64,000 nucleotides of DNA from Lotus japonicus. Its lineage: Eukaryota; Streptophyta; Magnoliopsida; Fabales; Fabaceae. The notes beneath the pieces were generated by a model that did no database searches, had not been told where the DNA came from, and was given only the letters and a program-made list of their open reading frames with translations. Positions 11,546-23,817 of the stretch are shown here, piece after piece. Both the position numbers and the translations under genes were made by a program. Location of the stretch: the NCBI RefSeq assembly GCF_012489685.1, contig NC_080041.1, forward strand, positions 104,563,760-104,627,759. The letters run 5' to 3'. The first letter of the stretch is position 1; each line of letters opens with the position of its first letter.

Positions 11546-11800
11546 TTTCTATATATTTGGGAACGGAAGTAGGAGTAATGAGAAATTAATCAAGAGATGA
11601 AAGTCAGATAAAATGTACAAGAATATTGAAGATGAGACTGAATAACATATAATTGAAGAATATGTTATGCAACAAGGTTAATTTAAAGACATACTGAAGA
11701 TAAAATTATAAATTCGAATTGAAGTGTTGTTGCTATGAAGTTATAATTGAATTTTTTTCTACTTCTGTGAGGAGTTTTGGAGAGGGAGACCGGGGTAATT

Positions 11801-12091
11801 GCAGTGGAAATTGGTCTCAACCTTGACTCGGATTTAGGGTACCAGAATGTGGTTTGTGCTTGTGATTGCAGGGATGTGAGGGATGTTCTACCTAGCATGA
11901 TGGATGATCATGGCTACTAGTTCAGTGATCGAATTCGCAATGTTAGAGACATGTTAAGTCAAGAGCAGACAATCTCAATTACTCATGTTCCTCGTGAAAA
12001 TAACTTTGTTGTGGATGCTTTGGCAAGGCAAGTTACTAGAGATGCAAGTCCTTCGTGGTTTTGGAACTTCCCTTCTTCCAATTTGATTTAG
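11801..12091 (+). pseudogene. RNase H-like (LINE/RVT_3-type) pseudogene fragment
   Basis: Translating from 11801 gives AVEIGLNLDSDLGYQNVV, then DCRDVRDVL, then an in-frame TAG at 11918-11920, then FSDRIRNVRDML, ITHVPRENNFVVDALARQV and a terminal stop at 12089-12091. The ITHVPRENN..VDALA segment is the hallmark of the RNase H-like domain at the end of plant LINE ORF2 and of related host-like RVT_3 proteins. The catalytic N-terminal part is missing, so this is a dead fragment. Confidence 0.7.
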
Positions 12092-12691
12092 TTTCCATGT
12101 TAAGACGTTCTTGCTTAGTTTTGTTGTTTCTTCTTTAACTTCCCAAGTGCAACTAAAAAAAGTAGTTACGCATGTGAGCAAATTCTCTAAAATATTGCAT
12201 ATCAAATTAATCGTATGACTAATTTTATATAGGATATGACACGAGTCACTCTATGCACGATTCGAAACGAACAATTGTTTTATATTTTAAAATCACACTA
12301 ACATTAAACAATTCAACCGTATGATTTGTATCAATCATCAAATCAAACAATGTGCACATATTCATAAATTTTCATCAAACTATTTTCGTTCCATTAGTCA
12401 TTATCTTTTATTTAATCTTGAAAGCATGATCCATGATAGTGCGTATGGAGAAACATTTGTTGGGAGAGACCTACCCATTTAACGTGATCTCAGGGTCTCG
12501 AGGAATTAGTCTCAAATCTATACCTATAAGATGTGGGATACCTTGAAAACCAAAAATCTTGGAAGTATGTAGACTAATGTAAGCAAAACTAATTAAGGGA
12601 CCAAAATCATTAAACACTTAACTAAGGATCAAATTTGCAATTAAGCATATTTTGAAATGTGGTTATTACTTGTTGTAAAACCCCAGCCCCC
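12092..12691. other. Intergenic, upstream of RPOT
   Basis: AT-rich sequence with a dispersed repeat at about 12430-12545 (see 3917-4020). The RPOT promoter must lie here or just downstream, but I see no single convincing TATA box. Confidence 0.5.
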
Positions 12692-12815
12692 ATGGCAGCA
12701 GGGTTTTTGAGCCATAGCTGCCACCCAATAGCTGTCGAGTCTTCGTCCCTCACTTCCACTTCCCTCACAATCACAAACAACCCTTTAAGGCGGCTACACA
12801 CACCATTCCACTTCT

Positions 12816-12908
12816 ATGAATTTGAAAGCTTCTCCCCCACCCTCTTCTTCTTCCTCCAACCTTCAATTCCATTCGAACTTCAATTCCACTGCAACTACTA
12901 TCCCGTGA
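12816..12908 (+). promoter_or_regulatory. Upstream ORF in the RPOT leader
   Basis: ATG at 12816 opens a 30-codon frame rich in Ser/Pro that stops at 12906-12908, six bases before the first in-frame RPOT ATG at 12915. A second upstream ATG at 12692 opens a 115-residue frame overlapping the RPOT start out of frame and ending at 13039. If the transcript begins upstream of either, they would restrain use of the first RPOT start. The transcription start is unknown. Confidence 0.35.
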
Positions 12909-12914
12909 AATTTG

Positions 12915-15900
12915 ATGTTCAACCCCACCAGTTCCCTCAACACCAGACTCCTCCCTCTCCAAAAACCCCTCTCTTTCCATCCCACCCACTCAGGCATTTC
13001 ATCAAACATGTGGCGGAGCATTGCCAGACAAGCTTATAAGGGCTTTCGGATTCGCCTGCACCCACCTCTCATTCTTCCTCAAGCTTCCATCTTTCCGGCA
13101 AGTGAGGCGATTCTATGCCACCCCAGAAAGTTAATTCGAAATGGGCATGTTGAAAATTCTCAATTTCACATGGTGGGAAGGGGAGAAGCTTGGTTTCAGT
13201 TTGGTGTTAAAGGGTATGCCGGTGTTGCTGAGCCGGTTTCTTCCACGGACGCGGAGGAAGAAGCTGAAGCTCCTCCTGTTGATGAAGTTCAGGAACTGTT
13301 GCAGGAGATGAAGAGAGAAGTGAAGAGGCAAGGGGTTGGTTTTAGGTGGCAGGGTGGTGTGAATTCGAGTCGGGGCATGGCGGAGTCGAAGTACAAGGAG
13401 CTGAGGAGAAGGCAGGTTAAGATTGAGACTGAGGTTTGGGAGGAGGCTGCTAAGGAGTATAAGGAGCTTCTGATGGACATGTGTGAGCAGAAGCTGGCGC
13501 CTAATTTGCCATACATGAAGTCCCTCTTTCTTGGCTGGTTTGAGCCTCTGAAGGATGCCATTGCCAAGGAGCAGGAAATGTACCGGAGCGGGAAGAACAA
13601 GACGGTCTATGCACCTTACTTTGATCAGTTGCCTCCGGAGAAGATGGCTGTTATCACAATGCATAAGTTGATGGGGTTGTTGATGAGCGGAACTGAGCAT
13701 GCCACCGTAGGCACTGCCAGGGTTGTGCAGGCTGTCTGCAGCATAGGGGATGCCATTGAACAGGAGGTGGGAGGGTGACATTGCATTTCTGTTGTTGTTT
13801 ATGTTTGTTCTTCACGTCTTAACTGCTTTAAATTGCTTATTCATATTGTTTTGAATTTTTCTCTATAATATTTGACTGTATTCTGTAAGTTAGTTCAAAA
13901 TAGCTACCCAATTCTGTTGTATGTCAGACTTAGAAACACCTGATAGGGAAGTTATTAATTAGTTGGCAATTGGGTAGTTTATGATTACAACAGTTAGATA
14001 TCTGTTTTGGTTTGAATTAGATAGAAGCAGTTATAAATAGTACATCGTACCCGATGGGAGATCATTCATAAATTCGGGTTATGTCTTAGGGAGAGGCTGG
14101 ACTCTCGAAATTCCAGAATCAGGAGAGACTAGCTCTCGAAGACCAGTGTTTTTATAGTTATTCAGTAATTCCTATCTGTTCTTATCACACCCTTTGAAAA
14201 TATGCAGTTCAAAAAGATGGTGATGCAGTTCAATTCTGTTATACATGATGGTGGTTGACTTTTTGAATTTGTAGAACTGCCTCTCAGTGCTTTTTTGAAT
14301 GATGGGAATGGGGAAGATGAAAATAATACAATTAGTATGAGACAGTGAATAGTATCAATTGAATATAGGCAAGACTTATTTTAAATAGGAGTAATGATGA
14401 CTCTTATGATATTTTTATATTTGTTGGGAAAAAACATGTCATTTATAGTTTGATATGGACAAGGGGAAAGACATGTGCATGCTTTTTTGCTGTGATCACG
14501 GTTTTTATTTTCAGTTGAGATAATCAGCTACTGATATGGTTATCTATTAATCAAAAAGATCATGCCTCTTCACAAGTACTGTGTGTTTATGTAAAATACA
14601 TATATTTCTTACAAAGTTGTTTTGACGTATCTAAACCGTGTCATATCTTGTGTTTTTAAAGATTTTTCTGTATACCCATATCTGGTCCAACTTGAAGAGG
14701 ATGATTAGGGACCTCATTCTGTTGTATCGTACTCGCATCGTATTGAGTGTCTAGGATTCATAATCACATACACATATAGACATGTGTGTATACACACAAT
14801 TGAAGTTATAGGGGTTGATGAGCTTGAAGATTGGACCTTCATAACAGCCACAAAGTCCCTCGTTTTTTGTCTTGGATATGTTCAACTTAATCTGAATAAT
14901 AAGCTTTCTAAGGAATGGTGTTTTATGTCTTTAAGTATCCTAGTCAAATCTTTGGCTATGGGCGCAACCTTATGTTGTGCATATTGTTTGATGCTCCAGG
15001 TTAGAATACACAAGTTCTTGGAAAAAAATAATAATAAAAAGCGTAATAAAGGCAAGAAAAAAGAAGCAGGTGAGTCTGCAACTGAAATCAAGGAAGACGA
15101 GAAGCTGCGGAAAAAAGTCATTGATTTAATGAAAAAGCAAAAGATTGCCGCAGTGAGGGGGATAATGAAGGACCAGAATGATACAAAACCATGGGGACCA
15201 GTTATGAGGACAAAGGTTTGTACTTTGTATAGCATTCTCTAAAATCTCTAATATTTGTTTAGCTATTTATTTGCTTCTTAATAAGATGGTATCCTTTATT
15301 TACATCTTAATAAGATGATATCCTTTCTTTACATCTTACTAAGATGGTGTCCTTTATTTAAATCTTAATAAGATGGTATCATCACATCCAATTCACAGGT
15401 AGGAAGCCGTTTAGTTGAGCTCCTGATGCAAACAGCATATATACAACCACCATCAGACCAAATAGTGGATGGCTCACCTGATATCCGTCCTGCATTTGTC
15501 CATTCATTTAGAACAGTGACAAAAGAGGCAAAGTGAGCTTGAATCTCTGGCTCTCATATTTAGGGTTAAATTTACAGCATTATTTTATAATTGTTTTTTT
15601 TTCTTATTTAAACAGGAAAACTGGCAGAAAATTTGGTATTATTGAATGTGACCCTCTAATTCTTAAAGGGCTTGACAGAAGTGTAAGTATAACCCATCAC
15701 CTTATGTTCTTTCAGTTGACGACTTGACGTTTAAATTGAAATTTGAATCAATTGGGATATCTCACATAGCATTTTTAGTATTGTCATTTATCAGGATATT
15801 TTAAAAGGAGAGTTCTGTTATGGGTTTTTTTTAACTGATAATTTAGTCCCTGAATTGAACCAAGGCTAGAAAAAATTTGATATGCAATAAATGGCAATTC

Positions 15901-18877
15901 TGGACTGGAAGAGTCATAGGATGGCAGATGATGAAGATAGGAGAAGAGAAAAAGGGTTTACAAAAAAAGAGAAAAGGGTAGGAGATTAGAGAAGAAATGA
16001 AGAAAGAAAAGAGACATGTGAGAATCTAGCTTGAGCAAAAATCTTGCATATTCTATCATTTTCCTAGACTCTGAATACATACTAATTCTATATATCAGAG
16101 AGCTTTGTGCCTTTATAAACTATAGTTCCACTTGTAAGAAAGACTTTATTAGTGATTTTACTACCTAAAACAAACTAACTCCCTGTTTATAGAAAAAACC
16201 TAAACCAGTGGTTCTAGAAAATTTATGTGGGGATGCACAGTTTTTGCTGACATATGGTTTATTTGGTTGGAGCATAATGCTAATATGTTCAAAGAAAGAT
16301 CCTCATCTTCAAGCCCACAAATGTGTTTTCATGCTTAGCCCAATGAAGGAGTTCTCTCCACCATTATGTTTGTGGTTGTTTTCATTGTCGCTGTTATTCA
16401 TTTAAAAGGATTCCATATGGGGGATGGGAGTAAGTTTACCAGCTAGTGCTTGAGTTAATTGGCAATACTAGCTGGTTTCTTCTTTTTACTTTTCCATAGC
16501 ATGACTAGTTGTTATCTTCTATGTGTTTAGAAGCAGTTGATCAGTTAGCTGATCTGCAGTGAATATGTAGCCCCTGTTCTCTCTCCTTTCTTTCTCCTTA
16601 TTTCTGATTGAATGGTGTTAATTTTCAGAGGGTTGTTAGCATATCTTATTGGATATTAAGCTCCCATTACATGTATAGTTTTTTAAATTAGTTCTAAGTT
16701 TATGAATGCGTCCTAGAATGTGTTTATATTTATGTTTATAGTCATCTACTCTCCTGTTTATGGTTCTACAAATCATTGATTTCTTATCTTATTTTTTCAA
16801 CAGGCAAAAAATATGGTCATTCCTTATATGCCCATGTTGGTTCCGCCAGTCAACTGGACAGGGTATAGCAACTTACACATTTTTTTGCTGCCATGCTACC
16901 CTTCATTTCAATCTTATGGTTGGGTGTGATTTTGAACTTTTCCGTAAGCGAATATTATAAATTGGGGCTAGAAAGTGGCCCATACTCCAACAAATGTAAT
17001 CCTGTGGAAAAAAAAAACTAGCATGTCAAACCCCTTAACATGCTATTCTTTGGTGCGTTTGGTGTTAGAGGAGTGAGCTTATCTCTGAGGCTTCATCTTG
17101 CCCCAAGATATGCTATGGGATAAAGTTATGCTCTTAGCTTCTTTGTGGTATTGCTTGGCCTGTGGTGGTTCAAAGGTGTTACTATCTCTGACCGGCAATG
17201 GAATTTGGCTACCCTGCTATATTCCTACCATCTTTGGTTTCTTTTTTTTTTTTATTATGATTTTTTCCTGCTATTAAGGATTCTTTATCCCTGCCCCACT
17301 GTACTTACTTCTTCTACTCAATTATACTATTAGCCCAGTAAACAGTAGACTTTTCCTTATAGACAGTCAAGCATATTTTCAATGTTCACAATTACAGTTT
17401 TTCTGCTTTTTTCTGAAAGGCTAACTTGAGTGTTGGTTCTCAATTCTCTCTTTGCCATACTTTCACAGTTATGATAAAGGTGGACACCTATTCTTGCCCT
17501 CCTATGTCATGCGTACTCATGGAGTCAAGCAACAACGTGAGGCTGTTAAGAGAGCCCCTAAGAAGCAGCTTGAGCCTGTATTTGAGGTCTGAATTTCTTA
17601 TAATTGCCATACATATTGATGATTATACTTCATTTCCTATACTTGCATCTAAGTAGTTTTTTTGGTTGATAAATGTACATATAAAACTTACATGATTAGG
17701 CTCTGGATACTCTTGGGCATACGAAATGGAGGGTAAATAAAAAGGTACTGAGTGTTGTCGACAGGATATGGGCTAGTGGAGGCCGTCTTGCTGATTTGGT
17801 AGACCGTGATGATGTAAGTTCAACTACATGGTATTTTTTTTCTTTCTTTTTGTTTAACTAATTATATAATGGCTTGTTAAATTGTTTTACCATTATCATT
17901 TGTAAATTTTGAAGCTGTAGAAATCATGAATTTTACTTTTTAGCTTGTGATTTATGAAACTCATGCTGACTATGTTTTGAAATGGTGATCAAATTTCTAT
18001 GTCAGGTTCCTTTACCTGAGGAACCCGATACTGATGATGAAGCACAGATAAAGAAATGGAAATGGAAGGTCAAATCTGTGAAGAAAGAGAACAGGGAGAG
18101 ATATTCACAACGTTGTGACATAGAACTTAAACTTGCTGTAAGCTTCCATTAACTTTATGTACATTAGCATGTAATCCTAATTCTTTCTGTTGTAACACCC
18201 CATTTATATTTATGGGTGCAGGTAGCACGAAAAATGAAGGATGAAGAGGCTTTTTACTACCCGCACAATGTTGATTTCCGAGGGCGTGCATACCCCATGC
18301 ACCCACACTTAAATCACCTTGGGTCAGATGTATGCAGGGGTATATTGGAATTTGCAGATGGGCGCCCTCTTGGAAAGTCTGGCCGACAATGGCTGAAGAT
18401 ACACCTGGCAAATCTATATGCTGGCGGTGTTGATAAACTATCTCTTGAAGGTCGTGTATCATTCACCGAAAGTCATGTGGATGACATATTTGATTCGGCA
18501 GACAAACCTCTTGAAGGGAGGCGGTGGTGGTTGAATGCCGAAGACCCATTCCAGTGTTTAGCTGTGTGCATAACTCTAACTGAAGCTTTAAGAAGCTCTT
18601 CACCAGAAACATTCATTTCACATATTCCAGTGCACCAGGTATTTGCATGGTGTCATTAAAGATTAGCATATCAAAATATGCTAGGGTTGTCCTAGATTCT
18701 GCTTGGGTTCAGTTAGAGGTTCTGACACAACCATATCAAAATGCGCTAGGGGTGTTTTTAAATTTTGCTTGGATTGTGTTAGAAGGTTATGGTGATGAGG
18801 GAGTGATTAGAAAGTGACTGGTGGACATACGTTCTACTCACAGAAACCTCTTTGCTGACTAGTCTAACTGCGCATTC

Positions 18878-18928
<51 letters not shown>

Positions 18929-21900
18929 CTTCCCAGACTCGCAATACTGAAATCCTTGTGCGCTAGGCTATCCTTATCTTTCTCCTTTTGATATTAGAAT
19001 GTATAAGAAATAAGTTTTGGTGATCATATAGCACTTTTCTTTATGTGGTTTTGATCATGCACTTCACTGCTTCCTGTGAAGTCGTCAGTTTAATCTATTC
19101 TTACTGATGCTTTGATGTCTTATATGAATAACCAGTTAGCCATGTAAATCTCACATTTGTCATTGCCAAGTCTTCATTGTCATCATTTCCATTTAGAATG
19201 CATCATGTGTATTAATTAGTCACTATTTATTCTACTATAATTTTTTTTTCTCAGGATGGCTCTTGTAATGGCTTACAACATTATGCTGCCTTGGGAAGAG
19301 ACAAGGTAAGTGAATTTGTCATCCCCCCCCCCCCCCCTTCTAATTTTCAATTTCAAGTAGTTTAGTCCCAGATATTAGAGAATAAGTTAGGGAATGAATA
19401 CCAGATTTAGATGTAGGTGAGTGTTCAACATTTTGGTGATTGTTGAAAATGAATTTGGGTTGAATACCTAACAATCACATCACATCTCTGCACATTTCTA
19501 CTTTTGGCTGGTTTTGATTTGACTATTAAGTTTGTTTTCTCCTTGGGCTTGACCCCAGACTGGTCTTGTCAAACGTCACACCAGCTGAAACATATGCTTG
19601 TGTATTCCTGTACTGATTTATGACTGGAAATGTATGCTTATCATATGATTACTGAGTACTCTTAGCTGATGTTCGCTGAATACTTTCATCTCCTAAGATA
19701 TTTTTGGTCCCTATTTTGTATGCCCTATATTCTATTTTCCATTTTCCTGATTGGAGATGCCTATATTTAGTAATTTATTATTAAAAAATGTATTCAGTTA
19801 GGTGCTGCTGCTGTCAATCTAGTTGCAGGAGAGAAGCCAGCAGATGTTTACTCAGGAATAGCAGCTAGGTGAGTATTTTTGATTGTGTATTTTCAATTTT
19901 GCTACATAGTTTGAAATTTTAAATACTAGGCTTTTCATATATTCCTTTTTGCCATAATTAACCCCTCCTCTCTTGGCTAGATAACAGCCTCTAGTCAACC
20001 TTGTTCCCCTAATATTTAAAATGGTGAAGCATTAGCTAAGAAGAAAACTGTTCCAATTAAAGCTTTTTATTTGGGTTTTTATTATTCATATCTTTGTGTT
20101 GGTAGGTTCGATTTTGACCTTTACGATAAAGTACTCAGCTCTTTAAAACAATTAATAACTAAGACATGACTGTTTAACATGTCTGAGATCATCATGCTTA
20201 TTTTTCTTTCCATCAACTTCAAGATGCTTTGAGTGTATTTATACTTTGCTATTGTTGGACAGAGCATTAAGTACTTTACCTAAAAAAAGCATTAACAAGC
20301 GGCATCTAAAGACACAAAACAAAGCTTCTATGAAAAATGACAAGGTTTTTTCATGTGTGTGAAGTTCTTGAAGATATTTTACTCTCACCATAATTGATGT
20401 TTATTCCTTTTATATTAAAATAAAATAAAGGACCTTGAAGATGTATCTTACTATTTCTCTCTATTGTATTTAAGCCTATATACAATGCCAAGGTGCCTAT
20501 AGGGTGTTCAATGCTATACTTTTTTGTGCATGGCTGGAAAGAAAAATATATAATGCCTATAACTAAATGTCAATAGAAATTAAATACGAAGAATATTTTT
20601 ATGCAAGATTGCACTTCCTATCTTTTTTAATCGAACTGCTGCTGTTCTCTTTACTATTAGCAAATTTATGGGGGGTGGTGGGGAGCCTCATTGAGCATGA
20701 GCCTTTCAAATACTTCTCCAGGGAATTTTCTATGGTTGGGGAGGATGCTTTTGTTTTGAGGGCTTGAGAGTTAAAGTTTGAAGCAGACATTTGACATATT
20801 TTTATATCTTGGAAAACTTTGTTGTGGTTGTGGAAGTATCCATGGTCTTCCTTTGTAGGTTGGATAAATTTTAGCGAAACTTAATAGTTGCTTTTAGCGG
20901 TTACAGACAGCATGCCAACTTTCCTACTGCTGTGGGTATAATGATTGTTGGAAGATAAATAGAAGCAGTGTTTGACCACTTTGTTGTTATTTATGCCTTT
21001 GCTAAGGAGGATAATTTATTGTACTGTTATTTATTTGTTTTTCTTTCTAATAAAAATTCTTTTATCAAAACATTCAGTAGCATTATGAAGAAATAGTTTT
21101 TCCAGTTATGTTATTTGGAAAGCCTTTTTTCCCTTTAGTCCTCCCTGCTCTCTTTTCCTGACTTGAATGTGAGCGGTATGTTCTCAAAATAAACAAGTCA
21201 AATCATAGAAAATCATTTTCCTGCAGGGTATTAGACATCATGCGAAGTGATGCACAGAAAGATCCTGCAATTTTTCCTGATGCTCTACATGCAAGAACTT
21301 TAGTTAATCAGGTTATCTGCCATTCTTTTTGTTTGATTCAGTTCATATATTTATACTAGGAGATTGGTGCTTATAGCTGTTGGAAAGCATAAATTATATT
21401 TCACCTGGAATCATAAATGCCATTGAAATTTTTTGTTCGCATAAACAATTCGAGTTATTAATGCCGTGCTTTTCTCTTGTCACTCCTCATCTCAAAACTG
21501 ATTTTGGGCTGATTTCAAACTTTATTTAGGTAGATAGAAAATTGGTTAAGCAGACAGTGATGACATCAGTATATGGTGTCACTTACATTGGAGCACGGGA
21601 ACAGATAAAGAGGAGGTTGAAAGAAAGGGATGTCTTTTCAGATGATACAAAGCTCTTTGGTGCTTCTTGTTATGCTGCAAAGGTTAGAGGGTGAAATGGC
21701 TATTTTAAATACCCCATCATCGTTACATAGGTATTCAGTGTGTTTCATCTTTTCTTGCGTTGTCAGGTCACCTTAACTGCCTTAGAGGAGATGTTTCAAG
21801 GGGCACGAAGTATCATGAATTGGCTTGGTGAATGTGCAAAAGTATGTTACAATACTCCTTATATGTGCACACTGTATATTCTCATACTTAGACATGGAAA

Positions 21901-23817
21901 AAAGAATGAAATGCTGTGTTTATGGGGGAGGGTGGTTTATGTATTTGCATTGGGAACCAAGAACGGACCTAGCTCGATTGAAAATGGGGCAGTCTCCCCT
22001 AAGAGAAAAATTTCCTATTTATAATATTATTAAAATGTTATATTCACCCTCCTAAAACTATTTTCTATTGCCTCTTCTAATTAGTCATTGTTGATTTTAC
22101 TTAAGTGTATTATATTTTCGCCCCTCTTACCAGTTTTTTCTGATTTCTTCCCTGATGGGAACAGGTAATTGCATCTGAAAATCAACCGGTGCGCTGGACC
22201 ACTCCTCTTGGACTTCCTGTGGTGCAACCTTACCGTAAACTTGGAAGGCACATTGTGAGTGCAAATAATTTCTCTAGAGTTACATCCTCAATAGTTCTCA
22301 GGATTTAAAGAGTGTCTATAGGTTAATAAGTATTGTTATATGGGCTGCAGATCAAAACTTCACTTCAGATGTTGACATTACAACGAGAAACAGACAAGGT
22401 AAGTAATTTAAAATCATTTCATAATGTATTTTTTATGTCATTGGATTTCCTTCCTCCATATTATTCATCTTGACCTTTGCAGTAATCCTTATTTATACTA
22501 ATGCTAGACTCCTAATCTTAAGGAAACAAATCATAATATAGAAGATTAAGAAAACATGGAAATCAATCCTAAGAGATAATCCAAGATAATCTTTTAATAT
22601 ATCCTAAGAATCTTCAAATAAACAAGTGAGCATTTCTAGCATAGCTTAGAGGGAAGTTTTTTTTTCGTATTTAGATTTGATTTATGATTTCCAGAATTAA
22701 ATTTTAAATTCAAATACTCTAGGTCATGGTCAAGCGGCAGAGGACAGCATTTCCGCCAAATTTTGTTCACTCACTTGATGGTTCTCATATGATGATGACT
22801 GCAGTTGCCTGCAAACAAGCAGGCTTGGCTTTTGCCGGTATTTCCTTGTTATTTCCTTTCCTTTCTCTTGTTTATTTATTTTATTTTATTTGTGAGAGGG
22901 TTTTTGGAGGTAAATGAAAGGGAGGACATGTTTTTCATTTTCGAATCAGTAGTATTTAATTTTTTTATTTTTAAAAATAAAGCTATGAAATGACAATAAA
23001 CAAGCATAAACATAATATGCTAATCATTTCTTTATTATAAAATATATTATATAACTCCTAATTTAAAAATAAAATCGAGCCCTCCCCTCCTTCCCTTCCC
23101 TCACAAACAACCCCAAGAGACCAATGCTCCAAACAAGTGAGCTAAGCTCATGGGTCCATTTATATTTAATCTATTATAATTGTAATACTGATGATCAACA
23201 ATTTCTGTTGCATTCTTGTAGGGGTCCATGATTCATATTGGACGCATGCGTGTGATGTGGATGATATGAACAGAATACTGAGAGGGAAATTTGTAGAACT
23301 CTATGAGACCCCAATACTGGAAAATGTATGGTTTAAATGCTCTTTCTTTATATCCCATGCTGTTGTATTCCTCCAAGGTATCATATTTGAGGCTAAATGA
23401 ATTTCATTAATGTACATCTTAGGAGAAAAGGCCACATCCTGATTTATGTTGCAGATTTGTCTGTAAATGAATAGCAGATATTTCTTTGGGGAGTATGCTT
23501 TGTTTTCTAGGATTTGAATTCTACTTTCTAACAGATAGACCGAAAAACCATACTTTTTGCAAAAGAGAGTCTGGAGCATTGGTTAATTTTGGTGAAGGGA
23601 TATATCAGAGAGGCATCTTAATTTATTTGTGATTTTGAATTTCTTCTCTTATGTTGTTGAGTTTTACTTTATTGCTTGATCTCTGACTTGTATAATTTGT
23701 TAACAGTTATTGGAGGGCTTTCAGAAGTCTTTCCCATCATTGTCATTTCCACCCTTGCCTGAGCGGGGAGACTTCGACTTGAGAGAAGTTTTAGATTCAC
23801 CGTATTTCTTCAACTGA
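12915..23817 (+). CDS. RPOT: Organellar phage-type RNA polymerase (RPOT; RPOTm or RPOTmp)
   Basis: Single-subunit T7-like RNA polymerase that transcribes mitochondrial (and perhaps plastid) genes. Nineteen GT-AG exons: 12915-13766, 15000-15215, 15399-15532, 15616-15682, 16804-16862, 17469-17586, 17700-17813, 18006-18137, 18222-18638, 19255-19305, 19798-19868, 21227-21311, 21530-21682, 21767-21841, 22165-22254, 22351-22398, 22723-22837, 23222-23325, 23707-23817. Joined they give 1,003 residues, the usual length. Catalytic motifs are intact: [10 protein letters not shown] (Asp704), the [10 protein letters not shown] helix (Lys779, Tyr787), and VHDSYWTH (Asp936); it ends SPYFFN. The N terminus is a presequence with two in-frame starts, at 12915 and 13008 ([13 protein letters not shown]); the second has better start context. 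Residues match Arabidopsis RPOTm and RPOTmp about equally by eye; the extension before MWRS and the STDAEEE motif lean to RPOTmp. Confidence 0.95.
13919..14231. mobile_element. LTR-like insertion in RPOT intron 1
   Basis: A 313-bp segment is flanked by the 9-bp direct repeat AATTCTGTT (13910-13918 and 14232-14240). It has a TATA-like GTTATAAATAG near 14032 and a leader with two CTCTCGAA words, as in short copia LTRs. Nine bases is long for an LTR duplication and I find no good inverted ends, so it could also be a MULE-type MITE. Confidence 0.4.
18881..18924. repeat. (AT)22 microsatellite in RPOT intron 9
   Basis: A perfect run of AT dinucleotides. A run of 15 C lies at 19323-19337 in the next intron. 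Both are likely length-variable. Confidence 0.95.

Noticed and set aside
13131..13781. 216-residue minus-strand frame
   Set aside because: Antisense of RPOT exon 1, a shadow of real coding sequence.
21740..22024. 94-residue plus-strand frame
   Set aside because: RPOT exon 14 read through into its intron; the proper donor is at 21842.
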